IMG/VR virus record: IMGVR_UViG_3300020445_000003
Location: 1-55,050 of that record
Length of the DNA: 55,050 nucleotides
Direction: 5' to 3' (one strand)
Origin: a virus
Part shown: positions 29,078 to 38,100 of the stretch, piece by piece
How positions within the stretch are numbered: position 1 is the first letter of the stretch
Layout of the letters: the number at the start of each line of letters is the position of its first letter
The notes under the pieces: generated by a model
Seen by the model: the letters and a program-made list of their open reading frames with translations, nothing else
Told to the model about the DNA's origin: nothing
The model's database searches: none
Translations under genes and position numbers: made by a program

Positions 29078-32000
29078 TTATTTAATAAGATAAAAATCTT
29101 TTGTTGAATCAATTTCTCTTAATTTTATCCAGGTAGAAGGAATAACTGCTGTTTTACGGACATAACACTGCCCAAGCAAACCAATAGTATCCCATTCTTT
29201 TCTATCTTCTCTAGGAGTATAAGTTTGAGATTCATCCCAATCAGGATTACGTTTTACACTAACTTTAGGTCTAACATTACCCATATAAGGATAACTATAC
29301 AGTTGATTACCATCAGCATCTTTAACTAATTCAAGTTCAAGTCTACCCCATTCATCACGGAGATTAGCACCTTGCCATTTCATACTTCCACTGTTACCAA
29401 CAAATGCAGCAGTACCAGAAACAACACCTATAACAGTATCACCATCTTCGGCAATCTTAATTTTACCTGTTAGACCATCTATAGCAACAGTATGTCCTAT
29501 ACGATCTTCACCTGAAGGATTGCCATCAGACCACTCAAACATTTCAGCAAAGTCATAATTCTGGTTAGAGTTCCAATTATTGTCAGCACCTGCATTACCT
29601 GTATCAGTACGAAAAACAAATTGCTTCTGTTCTGTAGTTCCACCACTCTTCCTCATTGTAAAGTAATCATCCACACTTAAATATGAATTACCATCGGTTC
29701 TATGTAACTGACCGTCAGCATTATAACTATTCCATACATCTGCTGCAGTAACACCCTGACCTTGAGTTCCAACATTAACGTCAAATCTAATACCGTTTGA
29801 ACCAGCTTGGAAAGCAGTCTGCTGTTGAGTATTTGTAGTCTTAGTAAAACAATTAATAACATCTGCCCAACCACCTGCTGCATAATGTTGTAATTTCATA
29901 GTACCATCAGCTTTAGCTAACCATTGCCACTTATCCTCATTATCATCTCCATTGTCTGCAAACATCTTAAAACCAGCAGATGCATTTTGGGTTCCTTTTA
30001 TAGTTAATCCAGATCCATTAATTAGATGCAATCCAATATTACCTCCATCATTACCAATAAATGCATGTTTAGTAGCACTCCAACTAGAAGATCCAGATGA
30101 AGTACCAGCTTGTGTTCCCAACCAGAATTCTATGTCACCTTTTTCATTCTGATTTGTATTTCCATTTAAAATTCCTCTAAATGCAATGGCAGCACCAGGA
30201 TTCCAATGATTTGCTTTACCCCAACCATTTTGTTCTTTCCACATACCTGCTCCAATGGAAACTAAACCACTAACAGCGTCTACTCCAACACAACCATATA
30301 ATTCTTTAGTTGCACCATTACCACTGTCATTTTTGTACATAACAATATCAGGGCCAGCAGTACTACTCCAACCACTTCCTGGCATATCTGAACCATGATT
30401 GACACCAAGACCAATCTTACCATCTCCTGAAATATAAAACCTACTCGTGTCTTGATTATTTCCATTCATCGGTTGCTTACGAGTAAAGAAATCAAAATCA
30501 CCTGACCATTGATCAGATTTAGCTGTGAATACAAGTGTTCCACCATCTTGTTTGATAGTGCCTTCTCTATTATCGAAAGAAGTATCTAATAATGTAAATC
30601 CAGGACTTCCACTATTAATTACAGTAATATCACTAGTAAATGAAGAAATCCCAGTAACATTTAAAGTACCAGCTATTGATGTATTACCAGTTGCATCTGC
30701 TACAGTGAACTTATCAGTATCACATTTAATACCACCATTGGCCCTTAACTCACCACTTACAGTTGTAGTGCCAATAAGAGATGATTGTCCTATTACAGCA
30801 AGACCACCAGCTATACCCAAATCACCACTTGCAGTTGTATTACCTGTAAAAGTTTGAGTCCCAGTAACTGCTAAATTGCCACTTAAAGTAAGATCAGCAC
30901 CAGTACATCCAGCAGCTAAGTCATCTGCAGTACCAACAGAGATACCAGTTAAATTTGAACCATTTCCATAAAAATGAGATGCAGTACATATACCAGTAGA
31001 TTTAATATTACCAGTATTAGCATCAAATCTTACATAGTTTGAAGAAAGAAATTCTGGAGAATCTGCAGATTGATCTGCACCTACCGTCATACCATCTCTA
31101 TTAATGGTAGTAGAAGAGAAATGACTTAATCCACTACCACCTAAACCACCAGATCCACCAGTATAATTTACACTATAAAGTCTAGCCGCATTAGGATCAT
31201 ATTTTAAATGATCATCATTAGTATCAATATAAAGATCTTGATTTCCAGTGCTATTTTGAGAACAAAATACAACTTGATTCCAACCAGCATTTTTTTCTTG
31301 AATATTTACTTTAGTGGCAGCAGAAGCAGTGATACCAGTTAGATTAGAACCATCTATTGCAGGTAAAGTACCAGTTATATTTGCAGCAGGAATATTTGTT
31401 AAATTAGTAGCACTTATTGCAGGTAAAGCACCTGAAAGTTTTGATGCAGTAAGTGTAGATATTCTTGCATCAGCAACTGTACCAGTTAGTTGACCAGCAG
31501 GTAAATTAGTTAAGTTTGCTCCTGAACCAGTTATAGTACCATTAAGATATAAATTATTAAACTTTAATCCACTACTTCCTATATCATAAGTATCACCAGT
31601 TCCAGGTAATATATCATCATCAACAACAATACCAGTACCATCAATAGCAAAAATTTGATTTGAATTATAATTTAATTTAATCGCACCATTATTTGTTGAT
31701 GTAAGATCAAGTGCTCCAGTGGAGCTTACTGTAGAAGCAGTTATATCCCCTGAAAAAGTCGCACTCGTACCTGTTAACGCACCAGTTAAAGTTCCACCTG
31801 CGAGAGGTAATTTAGTGGCGATACTATTTGTTACTGTCGTTGAGAAATTAGCATCATCTCCCAATGCAGCAGCTAATTCATTGAGTGTGTTTAATGCATC
31901 TGGTGAACTATCAACCAAGTTTGATATTGCTGTGTCTGTATAAGATGTCGTTGCTATTTTTGTACTATTGTTTCCTGCTGATTGGGTCGTAGCTGTGTCT

Positions 32001-32419
32001 AATCTTGCTGCTGCTATTGTTCCTGTTAATTGACCTGCTGGAAGTGAAGTTAAACTTGCACCTGACCCGCTAAATGTTGTTGCTACTAAGGCTCCACTAC
32101 CATCACCACTAGCGACAACTAAATTTCCACTTGCCGCTTTTACTGTCCAAGAACGAGTACCTGTTTGATCGAAACCGAGTCTTGATCCGTTTTTTATAGA
32201 TAAACCAGAATCTCCAGTGACATTAACATTAGACTGAGTAAGGAATCCTATTCCATCTACTGTCCCTGTAACTGTGATATTACCACCAACAGAAAGATTA
32301 CCACTCGCAGTAGTTGTTGCAGCAGTTATATTAAGATTTCCACCACTAGGACTCTCGATAGTAGGAGTTCCATCACCATCTAATTTTATTTTCTTTACAC
32401 CAAAACTCTTTTCTGCCAT
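29078..32419 (-). CDS. Tail fibre with C-terminal autoproteolytic G2/IMC domain (1113 aa)
   Basis: The N-terminal two thirds are fibre repeats: ITVTGTVDGIGFLTQS, repeated AGQLTGT..A.AR.DT motifs, and NITGTLPAIDGSNLTGI. Residues about 954-1113 (YDFAEMFEWSDGNP, EDRIGHTVAIDG, VIGVVSGTAAFVGNSG, LRDEWGR) match the Peptidase_G2 / intramolecular chaperone auto-processing domain found at fibre C-termini. In that family it helps trimer folding and then cleaves itself off. A late box (CATAAATA) lies 17 bases before the ATG. Downstream is the 29012 hairpin element. Likely a host-binding fibre. The domain reading is confident; the actual cleavage is inferred. Confidence 0.85.
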   Translation of the reverse strand: MAEKSFGVKKIKLDGDGTPTIESPSGGNLNITAATTTASGNLSVGGNITVTGTVDGIGFLTQSNVNVTGDSGLSIKNGSRLGFDQTGTRSWTVKAASGNLVVASGDGSGALVATTFSGSGASLTSLPAGQLTGTIAAARLDTATTQSAGNNSTKIATTSYTDTAISNLVDSSPDALNTLNELAAALGDDANFSTTVTNSIATKLPLAGGTLTGALTGTSATFSGDITASTVSSTGALDLTSTNNGAIKLNYNSNQIFAIDGTGIVVDDDILPGTGDTYDIGSSGLKFNNLYLNGTITGSGANLTNLPAGQLTGTVADARISTLTASKLSGALPAISATNLTNIPAANITGTLPAIDGSNLTGITASAATKVNIQEKNAGWNQVVFCSQNSTGNQDLYIDTNDDHLKYDPNAARLYSVNYTGGSGGLGGSGLSHFSSTTINRDGMTVGADQSADSPEFLSSNYVRFDANTGNIKSTGICTASHFYGNGSNLTGISVGTADDLAAGCTGADLTLSGNLAVTGTQTFTGNTTASGDLGIAGGLAVIGQSSLIGTTTVSGELRANGGIKCDTDKFTVADATGNTSIAGTLNVTGISSFTSDITVINSGSPGFTLLDTSFDNREGTIKQDGGTLVFTAKSDQWSGDFDFFTRKQPMNGNNQDTSRFYISGDGKIGLGVNHGSDMPGSGWSSTAGPDIVMYKNDSGNGATKELYGCVGVDAVSGLVSIGAGMWKEQNGWGKANHWNPGAAIAFRGILNGNTNQNEKGDIEFWLGTQAGTSSGSSSWSATKHAFIGNDGGNIGLHLINGSGLTIKGTQNASAGFKMFADNGDDNEDKWQWLAKADGTMKLQHYAAGGWADVINCFTKTTNTQQQTAFQAGSNGIRFDVNVGTQGQGVTAADVWNSYNADGQLHRTDGNSYLSVDDYFTMRKSGGTTEQKQFVFRTDTGNAGADNNWNSNQNYDFAEMFEWSDGNPSGEDRIGHTVAIDGLTGKIKIAEDGDTVIGVVSGTAAFVGNSGSMKWQGANLRDEWGRLELELVKDADGNQLYSYPYMGNVRPKVSVKRNPDWDESQTYTPREDRKEWDTIGLLGQCYVRKTAVIPSTWIKLREIDSTKDFYLIK

Positions 32420-32435
32420 GATATTTCTTTTTAAT

Positions 32436-32443
32436 TATTTATG
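32436..32443 (-). promoter_or_regulatory. Possible late promoter box CATAAATA
   Basis: The minus strand reads CATAAATA 17 bases upstream of the fibre ATG at 32419, overlapping the stop of the subtilase gene. It agrees with NATAAATA. Confidence 0.5.
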
Positions 32444-35105
32444 TTGTAATATTTAAAGTTCCAGTAACATTTAAAGTTCCAGCAGATGTATTACCATCCA
32501 AAGGAGCATCATATAAAACTTTTGGTGATCCGCCATGTAAGGAATATTGATCGTCAAAATCACTATCATTAGCAGTTGTTCCCTCATTACCAACATAAAA
32601 CTGAGAACTTGATTGTGCAGAGACATGGTTACTTACCCAATTTTTTAATTCTTTCCAACCCCACGACCTTCTATGTTCCAATTTAGTTGCCAATAAACCA
32701 CAAGCAGTTGGTGACGCAAAACTAGATCCACTATAACCCTGATTAAAATTCAATGTGGAAGTTAAATTCGTTCCATTTACTGTAATTGTATATGTACTAT
32801 CATTTCTATAATATGTTTTAGTTATTGCCCATGAATTTGGCCTTGCAACATTGGATTTGTCGGCATTACTATTAGGAGCATCTCTCAATGTAGCAGTTAA
32901 AGTATTATGTCCAGGTGCATAGAAATCTACTGCATTTCCACTATAAGAATAATAAATTTTACTCTCTTGAGTATTTGACTTTCCAATATCAGAAGTAGCA
33001 GCCGCTGCAAATGATGGATTAACTATTTCACCATAAGTAGGTGAAGAAGAATCTGTATCTTCAAATTCTCCAGCACTACATGGAAAACTTAATCGATTAA
33101 TAAACGCAGATGCATCAGATGCTTGACTATCTAAAGCAGTAGTTGCGGTTACATTATTAGCATTCCCAAAATAATTATTATAATCGGGATGTGTTGATTT
33201 GACACACTTTTGATTATTATTTCCTGCTGCTGCAACAACAATCACTCCTTCATCAATAGCAGATTTTGCTGCAACTTGTCTTGAATGTGTTGATTTAAAC
33301 CAAGGTTCTATATGTGGATTATAATAATTATTTTTCAAATATTTTGGTGATGTAATCTTATTATCTGCATCATATACAATTGAACCTATCTCACCACTAC
33401 CTGCAGTTCCATTACCAGGAGTCCTCCAAAAATAATGTGTTGCATTAGTAGATGTCAAATTATACCCCGATCCCCAACTATGATTTGTAATTGTAGGATT
33501 CTTATTACCATGATTAGAATTATTTGGTTTATACTTATGAAATATTTTTAGCATCTTAAATGCATCTTCATTACTTGGAACAATTAAATCATCCTCTAAA
33601 TGTCCATGAACCCATTTATTTGCATTATATGCCATCCCAAGAGTTTTTCCAAATATCAAAGAAGAAACAGCAGTACCATGAGAATTAAATTGTTGTGAAG
33701 GATACGCAGAATGTGATCCTTGAATAAATGGTCTGGTATATCCATATGATGTAAATGCCATAGAAGGTACACTAATATATCCAAAAAAATCATCACCACC
33801 AGACAAAAACCTAGCAGATCTAACACTACCAATTCCTTGCCACCAATTCAATGCAGCTGTTTGTGTAGGAACTCTAGTTCCATCCCAACGAATTTCTGTT
33901 CTATTCGTTTGATCAGCATTAAAAAACTCTGGATCAAGGTAATATGGAGCATCCAAATATAAAGATAATACTCCACATTTTCCATTGGGATCTAATGCAT
34001 TCCCACCAATATAATCATCTGGTTCTCCAACACCTGTTTTCACAAATTCAACATGACCAAACCAAGTGCCACTATCAAAAACAATTATATCAACATCCTT
34101 TCCTGTAGATCTTTTAGGAGTATTTGATGTAATAGTTGTAGATTTAGAAGATCCACTCCAAGGATCATTTTTTTGAGTACATCGTAATAAAGTATGTCCC
34201 GATTTACTTAATGTTGAAGAAGGTGAATTAAATGTTCCTATGCATACTGTAGTTCCATTTGAATAACCACCATAAGCTGTTCCATAATAATTATAACCTG
34301 TTGTACGAAAATTATTCCCATCCAAATCAGTATTACTCCAAGCAACACCTGTGGCACTTGATAAATTAGAATTATTAAATCTAACTTCTCCAGAACTTGG
34401 AGCAGAAGTAATAGAAGTACTACTATTATCATATCTAAAACGAAACTTCCTATCATCTTTACTTGTCCTCTCAAAAAGGAATGTTATAATAGTCCCATCA
34501 GGAATAGATGTAGGAAAATTAGCTGAATATGTCTGAGTGACTTCATGTGCAGTTGTAAATGATGCAGCAGCATATCCAGTACCAGTAGTACCATTAATCA
34601 AACCAATGTTTATATACCAGGTATCTTGATTAGTAAAAGTTAATTCTCTATTATGATTTACTGGAGACCCATACCTATCTGTTACACCATAATTTAATAA
34701 TAACTCTTTCTCAAAACAATCTCCACCATATGTAGCTCTATAATAACTCTCATCTATATTGACATCCAAAACTTTTGGATGTTTTTTAATATCTTCTACC
34801 TCTGCATCTGTTAATAGATAATATCCTATACGATCAATTAACTCTGATTCATCGCAACACTCACAAGAATCAGATGGAATATTATCTTCCAATGTTCCAT
34901 CCTTTATCAATACTTCATGAATAGACTTCCAGTCTTCACCATTAGAGCAAACTACCATATATCTCTTTTTACCAGTTCCTTCTGGTACCGAAGGTGCTCC
35001 AGATTTCTTTAAAAATTCTCGTCTTCTGTTTATAATTTCTTGTGGATTGGTAAGAGTAGATATACCAACTTTATAATCTTTAAACTCTTGTTCAGTAATA
35101 CTCAT
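32439..35105 (-). CDS. Subtilisin-like serine protease (S8) with I9-like propeptide (888 aa)
   Basis: Residues about 48-121 (KRYMVVCSNGEDWKSIHEVL, then LLTDAEVEDIKKHPKVLDVN) look like an I9 inhibitor propeptide. The catalytic set is visible: D344 in IIVFDSGTW, H476 in NSHGTAVSSLI, oxyanion N629 in VVAAAGNN, and S795 in GSSFASPTACG. Inserts of about 130 residues between D and H are longer than in plain subtilisins, with CGVLSLYLDAPYYLDPEFF in the gap. Four Cys cluster near 81-84 (CECC). The C-terminus ends in a fibre-like GTLNVTGTLNITT. There is no signal peptide, as expected for a virion-borne enzyme. It ends 19 bases before the G2 fibre and starts one base after the 1778-aa fibre. It may process fibres or host surface proteins. 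The enzyme class is sure; its target is not known. Confidence 0.9.
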   Translation of the reverse strand: MSITEQEFKDYKVGISTLTNPQEIINRRREFLKKSGAPSVPEGTGKKRYMVVCSNGEDWKSIHEVLIKDGTLEDNIPSDSCECCDESELIDRIGYYLLTDAEVEDIKKHPKVLDVNIDESYYRATYGGDCFEKELLLNYGVTDRYGSPVNHNRELTFTNQDTWYINIGLINGTTGTGYAAASFTTAHEVTQTYSANFPTSIPDGTIITFLFERTSKDDRKFRFRYDNSSTSITSAPSSGEVRFNNSNLSSATGVAWSNTDLDGNNFRTTGYNYYGTAYGGYSNGTTVCIGTFNSPSSTLSKSGHTLLRCTQKNDPWSGSSKSTTITSNTPKRSTGKDVDIIVFDSGTWFGHVEFVKTGVGEPDDYIGGNALDPNGKCGVLSLYLDAPYYLDPEFFNADQTNRTEIRWDGTRVPTQTAALNWWQGIGSVRSARFLSGGDDFFGYISVPSMAFTSYGYTRPFIQGSHSAYPSQQFNSHGTAVSSLIFGKTLGMAYNANKWVHGHLEDDLIVPSNEDAFKMLKIFHKYKPNNSNHGNKNPTITNHSWGSGYNLTSTNATHYFWRTPGNGTAGSGEIGSIVYDADNKITSPKYLKNNYYNPHIEPWFKSTHSRQVAAKSAIDEGVIVVAAAGNNNQKCVKSTHPDYNNYFGNANNVTATTALDSQASDASAFINRLSFPCSAGEFEDTDSSSPTYGEIVNPSFAAAATSDIGKSNTQESKIYYSYSGNAVDFYAPGHNTLTATLRDAPNSNADKSNVARPNSWAITKTYYRNDSTYTITVNGTNLTSTLNFNQGYSGSSFASPTACGLLATKLEHRRSWGWKELKNWVSNHVSAQSSSQFYVGNEGTTANDSDFDDQYSLHGGSPKVLYDAPLDGNTSAGTLNVTGTLNITT

Positions 35106-35106
35106 T

Positions 35107-38100
35107 TTACACTACCACCTGCTTAATAAATTTGACAGTTGTTGTACCACTATTACCTGGAGTGAATTTCACCAATACATTACTACCACTAGTAGAAGTA
35201 CTAAATGTACCAAGAACAGATGCACTATACATTACAGCATACTCGGTATGATGATGATTAGTACCATCACACATAACCAAAAGTTTCTGTGCTTGCATTC
35301 CTGTACTATGACTGATGTACATAGTATACTCTAAGACATTAAAAGAATTCAAAGCAACTGTAGAAACAGTCTGAGCAGTAGTACCACCACTAAGAGTCAC
35401 AGTTGTCGTAACAGCAGCATCTGCAGTAACAGTACCAGAACTATTTGTAAGACCAGTACTGAATGTAAGTGGTGTTTGATATGTGTGCGTATGAGATGTA
35501 GTAGAATATGAATTAGTATCTACAGTACCATTTGCCTTCAAGAATTGACTTGATGTTCCACCGCTTTTAACTAAAGTGGTTGCAGTAAGTGATCCTCTAA
35601 TTACTCCATCATTTGAACTGTTAACTACATTTGAGTTTGTGATAATCGCATTACCCATATAACCATGAGCAGTACACTGATAATATAAAACATTTGGTGT
35701 ATCATCACTTATTGTAATCTCAGTATAAGTATTCTGGAAATTTACATCTGTGGTATAATTTGTAGTTTTATCTGCTTCAAGATAAAATTTTAATGGATGA
35801 CTTCCTGTATTGTCATTTGTAAATCTATAAGTTCTACCTGGTGTTAATGTAAGTATTGGTGCAAATACTCCATCAATTTTATATCCACTACCAGATCCAG
35901 TTCCGTTATATCTGTGAGTGCTATCCTTTGTAGCTACTGTGACAGCAAAGGTGGTTGTACTACCATGAGGTGCTTGAAGGTAATCAAAACCAGTGAGAGC
36001 ATCTGCAGTAACATCTGCTACCGTAATATCTGGTGTTCCAGTTAATCCTTGAGCGTTTGTAGCACTTGCAACACTACCAGATGAAGTTACATAAACACTG
36101 CCATCTACAGAACCATCTGCCTTTAAGAATTGTGATGAGGTTCCACCACTCTTTACGAATGATCCTGCAGTTATATCTAATGCAGGTGTAATACTATCTA
36201 CTGTTATAACAATATCACTACCACCACCAATAGATGAACCAGTGAAAGTTAATGTTTCATTTACAGCAAAATTTCTACCACTAGCAGTTTTTGTAATAGT
36301 TACTGTGTTTGCTGCATCATCAGCAATGGTTATAGTAAAACCAGCACCAGTACCTGATACATTACCACTTAAATTAGTAAATGTATATGTACCAGGAGTT
36401 CTAGTTTGATTACTAGCATCATCTGACCATGTAACAATAGACGCAATATTTTTAATAGATCCATTACTAAGGAGAAGACCATCAGATTCGATACGAAGTC
36501 TTTCAGTAGATGATGAACCAGTTTTAAATATAAATGCTCCGTTTGTTCCAAAAGCATTAAAGTTTAATACATCAGATGCAACCCAAATATCTGTATTTTG
36601 ATCATTAGGACTATTAGTATCTGATAATTGAAGAGCACCTGCTGATGTGATGCGAAGTCTTTCTGTTGTGTTTGTTCTAAATGCCATGTAATTGTCTACA
36701 TGGTTATATTGAATTGATCCTGTTAAGTTAGAATTTGCAGCGTCATTAAAAATAAGCCAACCATCAGCATCAGCAGCAGAAAATACTGTTATTCCATTAT
36801 GACCAACTCCAGAACCAACTACTAAATTATCAGCAGCAGCGTTCATCGAACCACCTGTAGTATTTCCGATCAATACACGTCCACTTGAGTCGATGCGAAG
36901 TCTTTCTTCAGCTACTGAAGAATCATCAGGTACTGTAAAAAATGTTAATCTACCAGCATGATCAGAACTATCTCCTCCTTGATCCCAAGCTAAGTCTGCC
37001 TCTCCTTTTATAACTGCGCCAGGATCTCCTGTAGTATCTCCACAGAAATTAATTTGACCTAATATATTATCTACTGCTGGAGCTGTTCTTTTCCATAAAT
37101 TTAATTGTGCTTCTCCTGTAGCACTACCAATATTACCAACTATATTAAAGTTGGCGTTATTAGTTGCTCCTGATGTAGTTGCAGCATTGTGACCAGCCAC
37201 CACTACTCCAGTTGATGTGATGCGAACTATTTCTGTACCACTAGACATCAAAGCAAGTGCATGTGCAGTATCTGTTCCAAAGATCATCGATGTGTCTGCA
37301 TCTTTATAAATCAGTTTTGCCTGTACAGCACCACCAGATCTCTGCCAAGTTTGAATATCTACATTATTTGATGCAGAATAATTACCTGTTACTAAAAGAG
37401 CATTTTGACCAGCAGCACCACCCTTACACTCAACCTCACCATCTGCGTGGATGCGAAGTCTTTCAGAACCTCCTGTTGAGAATTTAAGTGGATTTGATGT
37501 AATAGTTGCTACTGTTACAGTAATATCAGCACCACCACCAATAGAAGAACCAGGTATAGTTAATGTTTCATTCACTGCATAATGTGTACCACCAGAAGTT
37601 ACTGTAATCGCAGGAACTGTACTAGTAGCAATAACTACAGAGAAATTAGCACCCGTACCTGATACACTACCAGCAAGTTTAGATACAGCATATGTGCCAT
37701 TAGTTCTACTATTATCCGTAGCAGCATTACTTGTAATAGTGTCAATAGAATCAACACCATGAATGGATCCATTAACTGCAATACCAGTATCGGTAACACG
37801 AAGACTTTCTTTATTTGTACTTGCAAACCTTAATGTCTCTCCTCTGAATCCTATGTCCGTAAGAGATCCATTATCTTTAAAAGCAACTAGAGCAGGTACA
37901 TTTCCAACTTCACTCTGAGAACCATTAAATGCTACATTTTTATTTGTGGATATATGTGCTACTATTCTACCATTACCAGCAATAGTAGCATTACTACTTC
38001 CAACGCAAATTGAATCTGAAAGGGAGTATGTAAATGTTTTATCATTTACATTCAAACCAATATCTATATTATGACCTGCTATAAAACCTATAAGTTGATC

